From: Marixanthomonas ophiurae
GTDB lineage: Bacteria > Bacteroidota > Bacteroidia > Flavobacteriales > Flavobacteriaceae
Assembly: GCF_003413745.1 (NCBI RefSeq)
Contig: NZ_QVID01000001.1
Coordinates: 1 to 64,000 of the forward strand
DNA: 64,000 nucleotides
Direction of reading: 5' to 3'
The notes beneath the pieces are model-generated. The model was not told the DNA's origin, did not search any database, and saw only the letters and a list, made by a program, of their open reading frames with translations. The translations under genes and the position numbers were made by a program. Shown here in pieces: positions 10,201 to 20,836 of the stretch; within the stretch, counting starts at the first letter, position 1, and each line of letters opens with the position of its first letter.

Positions 10201-11589
10201 GATTGCTTTTCCTTCAATCAATTTTGGTTGAAAAGCTTGAATACCTAATCGGTGTAAAGTAGGAGCCCGGTTAAGCATAACTGGATGTCCTTTCAATACA
10301 TTTTCAAGGATGTCCCAAACTACGGGTTCTTTTTTATCTATAATTTTCTTAGCAGACTTAACTGTTTTTACAATTCCTCTCTCAATTAGTTTTCTAATTA
10401 CGAAAGGCTTGTAAAGTTCAGCAGCCATATCTTTTGGAATACCACATTCAAATAGCTTCAATTCTGGTCCTACAACAATTACCGAACGTGCTGAATAATC
10501 CACACGCTTACCAAGTAAGTTTTGACGGAAACGTCCTTGCTTTCCTTTCAATGAATCTGAAAGTGATTTTAATGGACGGTTGCTATCTGTTTTTACTGCT
10601 GAAGATTTACGCGTGTTATCGAACAAGGAATCAACAGATTCTTGAAGCATACGTTTTTCATTACGTAAAATTACTTCTGGAGCTTTAATTTCCATTAATC
10701 GCTTTAGACGATTGTTTCTAATAATTACACGACGGTAAAGATCATTTAAATCTGATGTTGCGAAACGACCCCCATCTAGTGGTACTAACGGACGTAATTC
10801 TGGTGGAATAATTGGCACCACCTTCATAATCATCCATTCTGGTTTGTTTTCACGGTTTTTGTTTGCATCACGCAACGCTTCCACAACTTGAAGACGTTTT
10901 AGTGCTTCCGTTTTACGTTGTTTAGACGTTTCATTGTTTGCTTTGTGACGTAAATCGAAAGACAATGTATCAAGGTCGATACGCTGTAACAATTCAATTA
11001 AACACTCAGCACCCATCTTAGCGATGAATTTATTTGGATCGCTATCTTCCAAGTATTGGTTTTCTACTGGAATAGCTTCCAACGCATTTAAATATTCTTC
11101 TTCTGTTAAGAAGTCCATTTTCTGAAGTGGTTCCCCTTCTTCATTTTTTGCGATACCCGGTTGGATTACAACATATCGTTCGTAATAGATAATCATATCC
11201 AACTTCTTAGACGGCAATCCAAGAAGGTATCCTATTTTGTTAGGTAAACTACGGAAGTACCAAATGTGTGCAACAGGAACCACTAAATTAATGTGCCCTA
11301 CGCGATCACGACGTACTTTCTTTTCAGTTACCTCTACACCACAACGGTCACATACGATCCCTTTGTAGCGAATTCGTTTATATTTACCACAGGCACATTC
11401 GTAATCCTTAACAGGACCAAAAATACGCTCACAGAAAAGTCCGTCACGCTCTGGTTTGTGCGTACGGTAGTTTATCGTTTCAGGTTTTAGTACTTCCCCG
11501 CGCGATTCTGCCAAAATCGATTCAGGAGAGGCTAAACCAATAGAAATTTTATTGAATTTCTGAACTGTGTTTTCTTTATTTCTTGCCAT
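7291..11589 (-). CDS. rpoC: DNA-directed RNA polymerase subunit beta'
   Basis: 1432 residues. It forms the active-site cleft of RNA polymerase with RpoB. The N-terminal zinc-binding motif ([23 protein letters not shown], split as CACGKYK and CDRCGVEV) is present near residue 65-85. The catalytic [12 protein letters not shown] loop coordinates the active-site Mg2+. The trigger-loop region and the second zinc site ([13 protein letters not shown]) follow. The start ATG at 11589 gives [20 protein letters not shown], typical of Bacteroidota. It lies 96 nt downstream of rpoB across a hairpin and ends the operon at a strong terminator. The sequence is intact, with no insertions noted. Confidence 0.98.
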   Translation of the reverse strand: MARNKENTVQKFNKISIGLASPESILAESRGEVLKPETINYRTHKPERDGLFCERIFGPVKDYECACGKYKRIRYKGIVCDRCGVEVTEKKVRRDRVGHINLVVPVAHIWYFRSLPNKIGYLLGLPSKKLDMIIYYERYVVIQPGIAKNEEGEPLQKMDFLTEEEYLNALEAIPVENQYLEDSDPNKFIAKMGAECLIELLQRIDLDTLSFDLRHKANNETSKQRKTEALKRLQVVEALRDANKNRENKPEWMIMKVVPIIPPELRPLVPLDGGRFATSDLNDLYRRVIIRNNRLKRLMEIKAPEVILRNEKRMLQESVDSLFDNTRKSSAVKTDSNRPLKSLSDSLKGKQGRFRQNLLGKRVDYSARSVIVVGPELKLFECGIPKDMAAELYKPFVIRKLIERGIVKTVKSAKKIIDKKEPVVWDILENVLKGHPVMLNRAPTLHRLGIQAFQPKLIEGKAIQLHPLVCTAFNADFDGDQMAVHLPLGPEAILECQLLMLASHNILNPANGSPVAVPSQDMVLGLYYMTKLRTSTKDVKVKGEGLTFYSEEEAVIAYNEKQVDLNAQIKIRTKDFNDKGELVFQIIETTLGRVIFNQEVPEEAGYINEVLTKKSLRDIIGNILKVTSVPKTAAFLDEIKTLGYKFAFEGGLSFSLGDIIIPAEKQTMIDDANKQVDGIVGNYNMGLITNNERYNQVIDIWTATNAELTELSMKRIREDQQGFNSVYMMLDSGARGSKEQIRQLTGMRGLMAKPKKSNSGGGEIIENPILSNFKEGLSILEYFISTHGARKGLADTALKTADAGYLTRRLVDVSQDVIINEVDCGTLRGIEVSALKKNEEIVETLEARIIGRIALNDVINPLNKEVLATAGEHISEETAKIIGDSAVEGVEVRSALTCEAKKGICSQCYGRNLATNKMVQRGEAVGVVAAQSIGEPGTQLTLRTFHVGGIAGNISEDNKLVVKYDGKAEIEDLKTVKGEDAEGKEIDIVISRTSEIKLTDPKTGITLSNNNIPYGSTLYVKDGDKLKEGDVVCQWDPYNGVIISEFAGKIKYENIEQGVTYQVEIDEQTGFQEKVISESRNKKKIPTLQILGKKDEVIRSYNLPVGAHLMIDDGDKIKIGKVLVKIPRKSSKAGDITGGLPRVTELFEARNPSNPAVVSEIDGVVSFGKIKRGNREIIVESKLGELKKYLVKLSNQILVQENDYVRAGMPLSDGSITPEDILRIEGPSAVQQYLVNEVQEVYRLQGVKINDKHFEVVVRQMMRKVRIVDSGDTTFLENQLAHKDDFIEENDKIFGMKVVEDAGDSQTLKEGQIVSPRDLRDENSILRRNDKALVEARDAVNATATPILQGITRASLQTKSFISAASFQETTKVLNEAAVSGKVDTLEGLKENVIVGHKIPAGTGMREYDSIIVGSKEELEEMTREKQEVNYN

Positions 11590-11658
11590 AATGCTGTGTA
11601 CTATGCTTTGTTGTTATTTGTTTTTGGAGTGTTTTTTCACTCCGTTTGAAGCGTAAAG

Positions 11659-11680
11659 ATTCCCTCCCAAAGGAGGGAAT
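11659..11680 (-). promoter_or_regulatory. Hairpin in the rpoB-rpoC junction
   Basis: ATTCCCTCC-caaa-GGAGGGAAT (plus-strand view) is a perfect 9-bp stem located 5 nt after the rpoB stop. On the minus strand the trailing sequence is only ctttacg, so a full terminator is unlikely. It may be a pause, partial attenuator or RNA-processing site. Confidence 0.6.
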
Positions 11681-11685
11681 TTCTT

Positions 11686-14600
11686 TTATTCTTCTAATCT
11701 AATGTCAAGTCCTAACCCTTTTAATTCGTGCATTAACACGTTAAAAGATTCTGGTAGCCCTGGTTCTGGCATGGTTTCGCCTTTAACAATACTTTCATAT
11801 GTTTTAGCTCTACCAATAACATCATCAGATTTTACTGTCAATATTTCACGTAATGTGCTGGATGCTCCGTAGGCTTCAAGTGCCCAAACCTCCATCTCAC
11901 CAAATCGCTGACCACCAAATTGAGCTTTACCACCCAATGGTTGTTGTGTAATTAATGAGTATGGTCCAATAGAACGTGCGTGCATCTTATCATCTACCAT
12001 GTGACCTAGTTTCAGCATATAAATAACCCCTACTGTTGCAGGTTGGTCAAAACGCTGTCCGGTTCCACCATCATATAAATGCGTGTGTCCAAATCTTGGT
12101 ATCTCAGCTTCATCAGTCAATTCGTTAATCTGGTCTATAGTTGCACCATCAAAAATTGGAGTAGCAAATTTGCGACCTAATTTTTGCCCAGCCCATCCTA
12201 GTACCGTTTCATAAATTTGACCAATGTTCATACGTGATGGTACCCCAAGTGGATTCAACACGATATCTACAGGGCTTCCATCATCAAGGAAAGGCATATC
12301 TTCTTCACGAACAATACGTGCTACAATACCTTTGTTACCGTGACGTCCCGCCATTTTATCACCTACTTTAAGTTTACGCTTTTTAGCGACATAAACTTTA
12401 GCAAGTTTTAGAATACCAGAAGGCAACTCATCTCCTACAGAGATGGTAAATTTCTCACGACGTAATCCACCTTGTAAATCGTTCTCTTTAATCTTATAGT
12501 TGTGCAATAAATCGGCAACTAATGCATTAAGGTCATCATCGGTAGTCCAAGTACCTCCTGTTAAGTGTGCGTAGTCATCTACTGCATTTAACATTTTTTG
12601 GGTGTACTTTTTACCTTTTGGAAATACCGTTTCACCAAGATCGTTAGTAACACCTTGAGCGGTTTTTCCTCCTACAATTGCAAATAGTTTTTCAACTAAC
12701 ACATCTTTTAATGCATCAAATTTAGCATCGTAAGCGATTTCTAGTGCAGAGATATCTTCTTTATCTTTTGCTCTTTTACGCTTATCTTTAATAGCACGTG
12801 CAAATAACTTCTTATTAATTACAACACCTCGTAATGATGGAGAAGCTTTTAATGAAGCATCTTTTACATCACCTGCTTTATCACCAAATATCGCTCGAAG
12901 TAATTTTTCTTCAGGAGTTGGGTCGCTTTCTCCTTTTGGAGTAATCTTACCAATTAATATATCACCTGGTTTTATTTCGGCACCTACACGTATCATCCCG
13001 TTTTCATCAAGGTCTTTAGTAGCCTCTTCTGAAACGTTAGGAATATCATGAGTTAATTCTTCATTTCCTAATTTGGTATCACGTACCTCAAGTGAATATT
13101 CATCAATGTGAATCGATGTAAATATATCGTCTCTTACTACGCGTTCAGAAATCACAATCGCATCCTCAAAGTTATACCCTTTCCAAGGCATAAAGGCTAC
13201 TTTCATGTTTCTACCCAATGCTAATTCACCTTTATCGGTTGCATAACCTTGACAAAGTACTTGTCCTTTTTTAACTCGATCACCTCTACTTACAATTGGC
13301 TTCAAGTTAATGGATGTACCTTGGTTTGTTTTTCTGAATTTTACCAGCTGGTATGTTTTTGAATCACTATCAAAACTTACCATACGCTCATCATCGGTAC
13401 GGTCATATTTAATAGAAATTTCGTTTGCATCAACATACTCTACTTCGCCATCTCCTTCTGCATTAATCAATACACGAGAATCTGAAGCTACTTGACGTTC
13501 CAAACCTGTACCAACAATTGGAGAGTCTGCTCTCAATAAAGGTACTGCCTGGCGCATCATATTCGATCCCATCAACGCACGGTTGGCATCATCATGTTCC
13601 AAAAATGGAATTAAAGATGCTGAAATAGAAGCAATTTGGTTAGGCGCAACATCGGCATAATTAACCGTATTTGGCTCTACAACCGGGAAATCACCTTCCA
13701 TTCGTGCAATTACACGATCGCTATCAATTTGTCCATTATCTTTAAGTGGAATGTTTGCTTGTGCAATCAATTTATCCTCCTCTTCTTCAGCCGAAAGATA
13801 TATTGGTTCACTTTTCAGATCGATTTTACCGTCTTCAACCTTTCTATAAGGTGTTTCGATAAAACCTAAGTTGTTTACTTTGGCATATACTGAAAGTGAA
13901 GAAATCAAACCAATGTTTGGCCCTTCCGGTGTTTCAATAGGACAAAGTCTTCCGTAGTGTGTATAGTGGACATCACGAACCTCGAACCCTGCTCTTTCTC
14001 TTGAAAGACCTCCAGGTCCTAAAGCTGAAAGACGACGCTTATGCGTAATTTCAGCCAGCGGGTTTGTTTGGTCCATAAACTGAGACAACTGGTTGGTACC
14101 AAAGAACGAATTGATAACTGAAGAAAGTGTCTTCGCGTTGATCAAATCAATCGGGGTAAACACTTCGTTGTCACGAACGTTCATACGCTCACGAATAGTA
14201 CGTGCCATACGGGCTAAACCAACACCAAATTGAGATGACAACTGCTCTCCTACGGTACGTACACGACGGTTGCTTAGGTGATCAATATCATCAATCTCAG
14301 CTTTTGAGTTGATAAGCTCGATTAAGTATTTTACAATGGTAATGATATCTTCTTTGGTAAGCACCTGCTTTTCCATGTCGATATCAAGACCTAGTTTTTT
14401 GTTCATCCGGTAACGACCTACTTCACCAAGGTTATAACGTTGGTCTGAAAAGAACAACTTATTGATGATACCACGAGCGGTTTCCTCATCTGGCGGTTCA
14501 GCGTTACGTAATTGTCTATAGATATGCTCTACCGCTTCTTTTTCTGAATTGGTAGGATCTTTTTGCAATGTGTTGTGGATAATCGCATAGTCTCCTTGCT

Positions 14601-15498
14601 GATTATCTTCTTTATGTAATAAAATCGTTTTTGACCCAGAGTCTAATATCTCTTCAATGTGCTCTTTTTCAAGCTCAGTATCACGGTCTAATACAATTTC
14701 GTTACGCTCAATAGAAACAACTTCTCCTGTATCTTCGTCCACGAAGTCTTCGTGCCACGTTTTAAGAACACGGGCAGCGAGTTTACGGCCTAAGAATTTT
14801 TTAAGACCAGTTTTTGTTGCTTTAATTTCTTCAGCAAGATCAAATATTTCAAGAATATCCTTATCTCTTTCAAAACCAATAGCACGGAACAATGTTGTTA
14901 CCGGCAACTTTTTCTTTCTATCGATATACGCGTACATAACGCTGTTAATATCGGTAGCAAATTCAATCCATGACCCTTTAAAAGGAATTACACGAGCTGA
15001 ATATAATTTGGTTCCGTTTGCGTGAAAGGATTGTCCAAAGAACACACCAGGTGAACGGTGTAACTGAGATACTACAATACGTTCTGCACCGTTGATACAG
15101 AAAGTACCACTTGGAGTCATATAAGGAATCACTCCTAAGTACACATCCTGTACGATAGTTTCAAAATCTTCGTGCTCAGGATCGGTACAATATAATTTTA
15201 AACGTGCCTTTAAGGGAACGCTGTACGTAAGACCACGCTCAATACATTCCTGAATGGAGTATCTTGGCGGATCTACAAAATAATCTAAAAACTCTAATAC
15301 AAATTGATTTCGGGTATCTGTTATTGGAAAGTTTTCCATGAAGGTGTTATAAAGGCCTTCGTTACCCCTTTCTTCTGACTTTGTTTCAAGCTGGAAAAAA
15401 TCCTGGAAGGATTTAATCTGAATATCCAGAAAATCCGGATAATCCGGTTTGTTCTGTACAGAAGAGAAATTCAATCTTTCAGTTTGCGTTGCTGACAT
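11686..15498 (-). CDS. rpoB: DNA-directed RNA polymerase subunit beta
   Basis: 1270 residues, catalytic subunit of RNA polymerase. The N-terminal lobes are followed by the rifampicin-pocket region ([20 protein letters not shown] and [14 protein letters not shown]). In this region the residues that give rifampicin resistance when changed in other bacteria look wild type. The C-terminal clamp region contains [14 protein letters not shown] and ends [10 protein letters not shown]. The ATG at 15498 gives a normal N-terminus. It is preceded by a large hairpin in the 136-nt gap after rplL and followed by rpoC in the same operon. Confidence 0.98.
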   Translation of the reverse strand: MSATQTERLNFSSVQNKPDYPDFLDIQIKSFQDFFQLETKSEERGNEGLYNTFMENFPITDTRNQFVLEFLDYFVDPPRYSIQECIERGLTYSVPLKARLKLYCTDPEHEDFETIVQDVYLGVIPYMTPSGTFCINGAERIVVSQLHRSPGVFFGQSFHANGTKLYSARVIPFKGSWIEFATDINSVMYAYIDRKKKLPVTTLFRAIGFERDKDILEIFDLAEEIKATKTGLKKFLGRKLAARVLKTWHEDFVDEDTGEVVSIERNEIVLDRDTELEKEHIEEILDSGSKTILLHKEDNQQGDYAIIHNTLQKDPTNSEKEAVEHIYRQLRNAEPPDEETARGIINKLFFSDQRYNLGEVGRYRMNKKLGLDIDMEKQVLTKEDIITIVKYLIELINSKAEIDDIDHLSNRRVRTVGEQLSSQFGVGLARMARTIRERMNVRDNEVFTPIDLINAKTLSSVINSFFGTNQLSQFMDQTNPLAEITHKRRLSALGPGGLSRERAGFEVRDVHYTHYGRLCPIETPEGPNIGLISSLSVYAKVNNLGFIETPYRKVEDGKIDLKSEPIYLSAEEEEDKLIAQANIPLKDNGQIDSDRVIARMEGDFPVVEPNTVNYADVAPNQIASISASLIPFLEHDDANRALMGSNMMRQAVPLLRADSPIVGTGLERQVASDSRVLINAEGDGEVEYVDANEISIKYDRTDDERMVSFDSDSKTYQLVKFRKTNQGTSINLKPIVSRGDRVKKGQVLCQGYATDKGELALGRNMKVAFMPWKGYNFEDAIVISERVVRDDIFTSIHIDEYSLEVRDTKLGNEELTHDIPNVSEEATKDLDENGMIRVGAEIKPGDILIGKITPKGESDPTPEEKLLRAIFGDKAGDVKDASLKASPSLRGVVINKKLFARAIKDKRKRAKDKEDISALEIAYDAKFDALKDVLVEKLFAIVGGKTAQGVTNDLGETVFPKGKKYTQKMLNAVDDYAHLTGGTWTTDDDLNALVADLLHNYKIKENDLQGGLRREKFTISVGDELPSGILKLAKVYVAKKRKLKVGDKMAGRHGNKGIVARIVREEDMPFLDDGSPVDIVLNPLGVPSRMNIGQIYETVLGWAGQKLGRKFATPIFDGATIDQINELTDEAEIPRFGHTHLYDGGTGQRFDQPATVGVIYMLKLGHMVDDKMHARSIGPYSLITQQPLGGKAQFGGQRFGEMEVWALEAYGASSTLREILTVKSDDVIGRAKTYESIVKGETMPEPGLPESFNVLMHELKGLGLDIRLEE

Positions 15499-15573
15499 CT
15501 ATGGACGGAATTTAATTAAAAAAACTACTTTTGCCTATACTCAAAAAACTATTAACCTTTATATACGCAAAAT

Positions 15574-15611
15574 GGTTTAGGCCTATTCCGGATATCCGGA
15601 AGGCCTAAACC
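15574..15611 (-). promoter_or_regulatory. Large hairpin between rplL and rpoB (attenuator or processing site)
   Basis: The arms ggtttaggcc (15574-15583) and ggcctaaacc (15602-15611) enclose ttccggat/atccggaa, so 18 bp can pair with only a 2-nt bulge (ta, 15584-15585). No T run follows on the minus strand, so complete termination is unlikely. In E. coli the same junction carries a partial terminator and an RNase III site. A similar role here is inference. Confidence 0.65.
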
Positions 15612-15634
15612 GTAAGGTTTGAAACGTGGAGAGC

Positions 15635-16009
15635 TTACTTAAGCTCAACCTCTGCTCCTGCTTCTTCTAACTGAGCTTTTACTGCTTCAGCTTCGTCTTT
15701 TGCTACACCTTCTTTAATTGGAGATGGAGCATTATCTACTAATCCTTTAGCGTCTTTAAGACCAGCACCTGTTAATTCTTTTACCAGTTTTACAACTGCT
15801 AACTTAGAACCTCCTGCGGCTGTAAGGATTACGTCGAATTCGGTTTGCTCGTCAGCTTCTTCGCCTCCGCCAGCACCACCACCAGCAACAGCTACAGCTG
15901 CAGCAGCAGGCTCTATACCGTACTCTTCTTTTAATATTTCAGCTAACTCATTAACTTCTTTTACTGTTAAGTTAACCAATTGTTCTGCGAAATCTTTTAA
16001 ATCTGCCAT
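15635..16009 (-). CDS. rplL: 50S ribosomal protein L7/L12 (bL12)
   Basis: 124 residues. Acidic stalk protein that binds as dimers to L10 and recruits translational GTPases. It has an N-terminal dimerisation helix, an alanine/glycine-rich hinge ([14 protein letters not shown], around residues 36-50) and the conserved C-terminal domain with [20 protein letters not shown]. It sits downstream of rplJ with a 57-nt gap and before the rplL/rpoB hairpin. Confidence 0.98.
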   Translation of the reverse strand: MADLKDFAEQLVNLTVKEVNELAEILKEEYGIEPAAAAVAVAGGGAGGGEEADEQTEFDVILTAAGGSKLAVVKLVKELTGAGLKDAKGLVDNAPSPIKEGVAKDEAEAVKAQLEEAGAEVELK

Positions 16010-16066
16010 TTTCTATCGTTTTAAAATAATTGTATTAATATGTGTAATTTAATTAGTGCTAAATTT

Positions 16067-16588
16067 TTATCCTTCTTTTTCAGAAAGGGTTTTAACAATA
16101 CCCGCGATTGTAGTACCACCTGATTTAAGTGCTGAAATAACATTCTTGGCAGGAGATTGAAGCGCTGATATAATGTCTCCAATAACTTCTTCCTTAGATT
16201 TAATTTCAACTAACTTGTCAAGTTTCTCATCGCCTACGTAAATTGCTTCTTCAATAAAGGCTCCTTTAAGTAGAGGCTTTTCAGATTTTTTTCTGAATTC
16301 CTTAATTACTTTTGCTGGTGCGTTTCCTGTTTCAGAAACCATTAACGATGTATTGCCTTTAAGTACTTCGGATAACTCACCAAAGTCCTTATCACTGCTT
16401 TCCATAGCTTTAGAAAGCAAGGTGTTTTTTACTACATTCAAACTTACTCCCGCTTTAAAACAAGCGCGACGCAATTTTGTTGTAGCTCCTGCATCAAGCC
16501 CCGAGATATCTGCTAAATATATAATAGTGTTCTCGGATAACTGTGCAGTCAAACTTTCAATTACTTGTGATTTTTCTTCTCTTGTCAT
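16067..16588 (-). CDS. rplJ: 50S ribosomal protein L10 (uL10)
   Basis: 173 residues. Base of the ribosomal stalk; it binds 23S rRNA and holds L7/L12 dimers through its C-terminal helix. It starts MTREEKSQVIESLTAQL and contains the family segment NVVKNTLLSKAM. It lies only 12 nt after rplA and 57 nt before rplL. In enterobacteria the L10-L12 complex represses this transcript by binding a leader. The very short rplA-rplJ spacer here leaves little room for that, so such control, if present, would have to use sequence within rplA. Confidence 0.97.
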   Translation of the reverse strand: MTREEKSQVIESLTAQLSENTIIYLADISGLDAGATTKLRRACFKAGVSLNVVKNTLLSKAMESSDKDFGELSEVLKGNTSLMVSETGNAPAKVIKEFRKKSEKPLLKGAFIEEAIYVGDEKLDKLVEIKSKEEVIGDIISALQSPAKNVISALKSGGTTIAGIVKTLSEKEG

Positions 16589-16600
16589 AAGTTCTCAATT

Positions 16601-17296
16601 TTACTGCTCAGTGAAACGTTTGGTGTCGATCTCTACACTAGGACTCATAGTACTAGACATATAGATGCTTTCTATATACACACCTTTTGCGGCCTGAGGC
16701 TTCAGTTTAACGAGTGTTGTTAATAATTCTCTTGCGTTTCCGGCAATTTTTTCGGCATCGAAAGATGCTTTTCCAATTGCTGCGTGTACAATACCAGTTT
16801 TCTCAACTTTAAAGTCAATTTTACCAGCTTTTACATCAGAAACTGCTTTAGCAACATCCATTGTTACTGTACCTGTTTTTGGGTTAGGCATTAATCCACG
16901 TGGTCCTAAAACTCGTCCTAATGGTCCTAATTTACCCATAACGCTTGGCATAGTTACAATAACGTCAACGTCTGTCCATCCCCCTTTAATTTTCTCGAGG
17001 TACTCATCTAATCCAACATAATCTGCTCCAGCTTCTTTAGCTTCAGCCTCCTTATCAGGAGTTACTAATGCCAACACCTTAACATCTTTACCAGTACCGT
17101 GTGGTAAGGTAACAACGCCACGAACCATTTGGTTTGCTTTACGTGGATCCACGTTAAGACGAACCGCAAGGTCTACAGAGGCATCAAAATTTACATTGGT
17201 GATTTCTTTTATTAAAGCAGAAGCTTCAGCTACAGTGTAGGATCTATCCTCTACTTTAAGCGTTGCTTCTTTTTGCTTTTTTGTTAATCTTGCCAT
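16601..17296 (-). CDS. rplA: 50S ribosomal protein L1 (uL1)
   Basis: 231 residues. Primary rRNA-binding protein of the L1 stalk, which helps move the E-site tRNA. It carries the L1 signature [21 protein letters not shown] around residues 125-145 (shown in part: [12 protein letters not shown]). Lies between rplK (21-nt gap) and rplJ. L1 of many bacteria also represses its own mRNA near the start of rplK. No L1-binding structure was identified here by eye. Confidence 0.98.
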   Translation of the reverse strand: MARLTKKQKEATLKVEDRSYTVAEASALIKEITNVNFDASVDLAVRLNVDPRKANQMVRGVVTLPHGTGKDVKVLALVTPDKEAEAKEAGADYVGLDEYLEKIKGGWTDVDVIVTMPSVMGKLGPLGRVLGPRGLMPNPKTGTVTMDVAKAVSDVKAGKIDFKVEKTGIVHAAIGKASFDAEKIAGNARELLTTLVKLKPQAAKGVYIESIYMSSTMSPSVEIDTKRFTEQ

Positions 17297-17317
17297 TTTA
17301 TAGATTCTTTTTCTTGA

Positions 17318-17755
17318 TTAAAAAGGAGCAGCTCCTTTTACTTTCACTCCCATTGATCGTGCAGTACCAGCTACCATTCTCATGGCAGACTCAACAGTAA
17401 ATGCATTTAAATCGGGCATTTTGTCTTCTGCAATAGCTCGAACTTGATCCCATGAAATAGATGCTACTTTTCTTGCGTGTGGCTCACCAGATCCTTTTTT
17501 GACCTTAGCAGCTTCAAGAATTTGTACAGCAGCGGGTGGGGTTTTAATAACAAATTCAAATGATTTGTCTTTATATACCGTAATCGCAACTGGCAACACT
17601 TTTCCTTGTTTATCTTGGGTTCTAGCATTAAATTGCTTACAGAACTCCATAATGTTCACACCGGCAGCACCTAAAGCTGGTCCTACTGGAGGCGACGGGT
17701 TAGCGGCACCACCTCGAACTTGCAACTTTACTACTTTATCTACTTCTTTTGCCAT
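17318..17755 (-). CDS. rplK: 50S ribosomal protein L11 (uL11)
   Basis: 145 residues. Part of the GTPase-associated centre with 23S rRNA and L10. It has the N-terminal proline-rich region [15 protein letters not shown] and the C-terminal rRNA-binding domain ending [14 protein letters not shown]. It is 72 nt downstream of nusG, and this gap contains no TAnnTTTG box, so it is probably co-transcribed. Confidence 0.98.
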   Translation of the reverse strand: MAKEVDKVVKLQVRGGAANPSPPVGPALGAAGVNIMEFCKQFNARTQDKQGKVLPVAITVYKDKSFEFVIKTPPAAVQILEAAKVKKGSGEPHARKVASISWDQVRAIAEDKMPDLNAFTVESAMRMVAGTARSMGVKVKGAAPF

Positions 17756-17827
17756 TGTTTTAATTTTACTGTGATTTTCTCTTTTATGGAAGCTAAAGAA
17801 AAAACCTATTTATATAGCGTGTAACAA

Positions 17828-18382
17828 TTAAATTTTCTCTACTTGCATATAGCTTAATTCTAATGGTGTTTTTCTTCCGAATATTTTCACCATAACTTCA
17901 AGCTTGCGTTTTTCTTCGTTTATTTTTTCAACCGTACCGTTAAAGCCGTTGAAAGGACCGTCAATTACTTTTACAGTTTCACCAATTACAAAAGGAATGT
18001 TTACATTATCATCTTCTACAGCTAACTCATCTACCTTTCCTAACATTCTGTTTACTTCAGACTGTCTTAGCGGAACAGGATCCCCTCCTTTGGTTTCACC
18101 TAAAAAACCAATAACTCCATTAATTGATTTTATAATATGTGGTACTTCTCCAGCCAAACTCGCTTGAATCATAATATAACCTGGAAAAAAAACACGCTCT
18201 TTATTGATTTTTTTTCCATTACGAATTTGAATTACTTTCTCAGTAGGTACGAGAACTTGTTCAATATAGTCTTCAAGATTTAATCGTGTAATCTCAGTTT
18301 CGAGATACGACTTAATCTTATTTTCTTGTCCACTTACCGACCGGACTACATACCACTTTTTTGTACTCTTAGTTTCAGTCAT
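17828..18382 (-). CDS. nusG: Transcription termination/antitermination protein NusG
   Basis: RNA-polymerase elongation factor that bridges to ribosomal protein S10 or Rho. The NGN domain starts KKWYVVRSVSGQENK, and the C-terminal KOW motif includes VKVIDGPFNGFNGTV. I chose the ATG at 18382 (184 residues, MTETKST...), 2 nt after the secE stop. The ATG six codons upstream at 18400 would overlap secE, and its extra MDQVVI is not typical of the family. Translational coupling to secE is likely. Confidence 0.96.
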   Translation of the reverse strand: MTETKSTKKWYVVRSVSGQENKIKSYLETEITRLNLEDYIEQVLVPTEKVIQIRNGKKINKERVFFPGYIMIQASLAGEVPHIIKSINGVIGFLGETKGGDPVPLRQSEVNRMLGKVDELAVEDDNVNIPFVIGETVKVIDGPFNGFNGTVEKINEEKRKLEVMVKIFGRKTPLELSYMQVEKI

Positions 18383-18384
18383 AA

Positions 18385-18573
18385 TTACGACTTGATCCAT
18401 TCAAAATAAAATTCTATAACTCTACTAAACACCTTGTCAACACCAAAAACAAGTAATGCCAGTATAATTGAAAATACTGCCACAACAACTGTTAGTTTTT
18501 GTGCTTCTGACCAACTTGGCCAGGTTACGTGGTTTTTAAGTTCACTATAGGATTCTTTTATATAATTTACCAT
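18385..18573 (-). CDS. secE: Preprotein translocase subunit SecE
   Basis: A 62-residue single-span form with a cytoplasmic amphipathic helix (YIKESYSELKNHVTWPSW, containing the family W-P-S/T motif) followed by one membrane segment (LTVVVAVFSIILALLVFGV). It stabilises SecY in the translocon. The start at 18573 (MVNYIKES) is preferred over the in-frame ATG at 18600, which would run into the sequence next to tRNA-Trp. It lies 24 nt downstream of tRNA-Trp and is followed directly by nusG, the standard order. Confidence 0.95.
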   Translation of the reverse strand: MVNYIKESYSELKNHVTWPSWSEAQKLTVVVAVFSIILALLVFGVDKVFSRVIEFYFEWIKS

Positions 18574-18597
18574 TATAATTGGTTTTAACCTATTTAG

Positions 18598-18670
18598 CAC
18601 GGGCGGTAAGGATCGAACTCACGACCTTTGGTTTTGGAGACCACTGCTCTACCAGCTGAGCTACGCCCGT
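18598..18670 (-). tRNA. tRNA-Trp (CCA)
   Basis: 73-nt cloverleaf read on the minus strand. Acceptor ACGGGCG pairs with CGCCCGT, D-arm GCTCAGCTGGTAGAGC, anticodon loop with CCA (tctCCAaaa), T-loop GTTCGATC. The 3' CCA is not encoded. It sits between tuf and secE, its position in many bacteria. Confidence 0.97.
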
Positions 18671-18722
18671 AAATAAAGGAATTCAATATCTATTATTTTA
18701 TAGACTTAAACAATCCCCTTAA

Positions 18723-18757
18723 TAAAAGCCAAGGCATCCACCTATGGTGGACACCTT
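18723..18757 (-). terminator. Possible terminator downstream of tuf
   Basis: Minus-strand hairpin AAGG-tg-TCCACC-ata-GGTGGA-tg-CCTT followed by ggcttttt, 24 nt after the tuf stop. The 2x2 internal loop weakens it. It would separate tuf from tRNA-Trp/secE, perhaps partially. Confidence 0.5.
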
Positions 18758-18780
18758 TAGACTTTTCAAATTAACTTTAT

Positions 18781-19965
18781 TTATAAAATTTCAGTTACCT
18801 GACCTGCACCTACAGTTCTACCACCTTCACGGATAGCGAAACGTAGTCCAACATTCATTGCGATAGGCTGGATAAGATCTACTGTAATTGTAAGGTTATC
18901 TCCTGGCATTACCATTTCTACACCATCAGGAAGATTAATTGTTCCTGTAACATCAGTTGTACGAACGTAGAACTGAGGACGGTAGTTATTATGGAATGGC
19001 GTGTGACGACCACCTTCTTCTTTTTTAAGGATATAAACCTCTGCTTTAAACTTATCGTGTGGAGTAACAGAACCCGGCTTACAGATTACCATACCTCTTG
19101 ATATTTGAGACTTTTCAATTCCTCTTAATAAGATACCTACGTTATCTCCAGCTTCACCTCTATCAAGGATTTTACGGAACATCTCAACACCAGTAACAGT
19201 AGAAGAAAGTTTTCCTGCTCCCATACCAATAATATCAACAGCATCACCTGTGTTAGCAACACCTGTTTCTATACGTCCAGTTGCAACTGTACCACGACCT
19301 GTAATAGAAAATACATCCTCGATTGGCATCAAGAAAGGCTTATCTACATCACGTTCTGGCAATTCAATCCAGTTATCAACAGCTTCCATCAACTCCAAAA
19401 CAGTGTCTGACCATTTTTGTTCTCCGTTCAACGCTCCAAGAGCAGAACCAGAGATTACAGGACCATTATCACCATCATATTCGTAGAAAGAAAGCAAGTC
19501 TCTTACTTCCATTTCAACTAATTCTAACAATTCTTCATCGTCAACTAAATCAACTTTGTTTAAGAATGTTACGATTTTTGGAATACCAACCTGACGTCCT
19601 AAAAGGATATGCTCACGAGTTTGTGGCATTGGACCGTCTGTTGCAGCAACAACCAAAATAGCACCGTCCATTTGAGCAGCACCAGTAACCATGTTCTTCA
19701 CGTAATCCGCGTGACCAGGACAGTCAACGTGTGCGTAGTGACGATTAGCTGTTTGGTACTCTACGTGTGAAGAGTTAATTGTAATACCTCTTTCTTTTTC
19801 TTCAGGAGCATTATCAATTTGGTCAAAAGCACTAGCTTCTGAATAACCAGCATCAGCCATTACTTTAGTAATAGCAGCTGTCAAAGTTGTTTTTCCGTGA
19901 TCTACGTGTCCAATTGTACCTATGTTTAAGTGAGGCTTCGACCGATCGTATGTTTCTTTTGCCAT
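18781..19965 (-). CDS. tuf: Elongation factor Tu
   Basis: 394 residues. It delivers aminoacyl-tRNA to the ribosome as a GTP complex. G1 GHVDHGKT is at residues 19-26, switch motif RGITI, G3 DCPGHADY, G4 NKVD, and domains II and III complete the protein, ending [16 protein letters not shown]. It follows tRNA-Thr(GGT) by 55 nt, as in the tRNA-tufB operon of E. coli, so transcription from upstream of the tRNA cluster is probable. Only one copy is seen in the window. Confidence 0.98.
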   Translation of the reverse strand: MAKETYDRSKPHLNIGTIGHVDHGKTTLTAAITKVMADAGYSEASAFDQIDNAPEEKERGITINSSHVEYQTANRHYAHVDCPGHADYVKNMVTGAAQMDGAILVVAATDGPMPQTREHILLGRQVGIPKIVTFLNKVDLVDDEELLELVEMEVRDLLSFYEYDGDNGPVISGSALGALNGEQKWSDTVLELMEAVDNWIELPERDVDKPFLMPIEDVFSITGRGTVATGRIETGVANTGDAVDIIGMGAGKLSSTVTGVEMFRKILDRGEAGDNVGILLRGIEKSQISRGMVICKPGSVTPHDKFKAEVYILKKEEGGRHTPFHNNYRPQFYVRTTDVTGTINLPDGVEMVMPGDNLTITVDLIQPIAMNVGLRFAIREGGRTVGAGQVTEIL

Positions 19966-20020
19966 GTTGTATTAATTTAAATCTTAGTTATATATTAGTG
20001 TTCAATTTTAAACAAAGTTG

Positions 20021-20092
<72 letters not shown>

Positions 20093-20136
20093 GTAAAGTG
20101 TTGAATCTACTCACCGAGACATCGCTCATGCAAGAG

Positions 20137-20225
20137 ATTCCTGCCTTCGCAGGAATTTTAAGCGAGAGATCAGGTTTGCTTCGATACTTCGACAAGCTCA
20201 GCAAAATGCTTTGCTTAAGGCAAAC
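20137..20225. repeat. REP-like palindromic elements between two tRNA genes
   Basis: The 200-nt spacer between tRNA-Thr(GGT) and tRNA-Gly contains a perfect hairpin ATTCCTGC-cttc-GCAGGAAT (20137-20156). After it comes a second block with ends gtttgc (20174-20179) and gcaaac (20220-20225) that contains cttcgacaagctcagc. Both cores resemble short palindromes known to be dispersed between genes in many bacterial genomes. They would be transcribed with the tRNAs. A 69-codon minus ORF across this spacer and tRNA-Thr is spurious. Confidence 0.6.
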
Positions 20226-20293
20226 TTTTCATTCGCTCAAAAAAGCTATTTCCAAAACACTAAACTGTTTTAAAAACAACTGTTTCTTTATTG

Positions 20294-20366
20294 AGCGGGA
20301 GACCGGGTTCGAACCGGCGACATTCAGCTTGGAAGGCTGACGCTCTACCAACTGAGCTACTCCCGC
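20294..20366 (-). tRNA. tRNA-Gly (TCC)
   Basis: 73-nt cloverleaf. Acceptor GCGGGAG/CTCCCGC, anticodon stem TCAGC/GCTGA with TCC in the loop, T-arm GCCGG/CCGGT, discriminator T. Confidence 0.96.
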
Positions 20367-20533
20367 TTAATTTTTAATCTTTATACTTTCTGAAAAAGGA
20401 GTACAAAAATAAACATTTCAATATTTATTAGAACATAGTTTGAGTTAAATATTTTAAAAAACTCAACTAATGAATTACACCCAGCATATTTGCTTTGTAA
20501 ATTCAGAAAAACGACTTAATAATTAAATCGTAG

Positions 20534-20616
20534 TGGGGAGAGCAGGATTCGAACCTGCGAAGTCGAAAGACAGCAGATTTACAGTCTGCCCTCGTTGGCC
20601 GCTTGAGTATCTCCCC
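20534..20616 (-). tRNA. tRNA-Tyr (GTA)
   Basis: 83-nt class II cloverleaf with a long variable arm (TGTCTTTCGACTTC region). Acceptor GGGGAGA/TCTCCCC, anticodon GTA in cagactGTAaatctg, T-arm GCAGG/CCTGC, discriminator A. Confidence 0.97.
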
Positions 20617-20652
20617 AATGTTAAAAGAACTAATTTCTCTTGCTTTTCAAAG

Positions 20653-20726
20653 AGCCGATGGAGGGACTCGAACCCACGACCTGCTGATTACAAATCAGCT
20701 GCTCTAGCCAGCTGAGCTACATCGGC
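20653..20726 (-). tRNA. tRNA-Thr (TGT)
   Basis: 74-nt cloverleaf. Acceptor GCCGATG/CATCGGC, anticodon stem CTGAT/ATCAG with TGT, discriminator T as in the other tRNA-Thr. The T-stem GTGGG/CCCTC has one T-T mismatch. First gene of the four-tRNA cluster; I found no convincing promoter between it and the terminator at 20761. Confidence 0.95.
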
Positions 20727-20760
20727 TTTGAAGCCCTTTTCTAAGTTGAAAATTCAACAT

Positions 20761-20787
20761 AAAAAAGTCCGCTATTTCTAACGGACT
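20761..20787 (-). terminator. hpf terminator
   Basis: Minus-strand AGTCCG-10-nt loop-CGGACT followed directly by TTTTTT. It separates xerC-hpf from the tRNA/tuf operon. Confidence 0.85.
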
Positions 20788-20836
20788 GCAAATTTATATA
20801 AATTTATTATTTAAAAAAATATTTTATCAAAAAAGT

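Noticed and set aside
20789-20796. TAAATTTG on the minus strand as promoter of the tRNA-tuf operon
   Set aside because: Initiation there would place the hpf terminator hairpin at the very start of the transcript, and no TTG lies at proper spacing.
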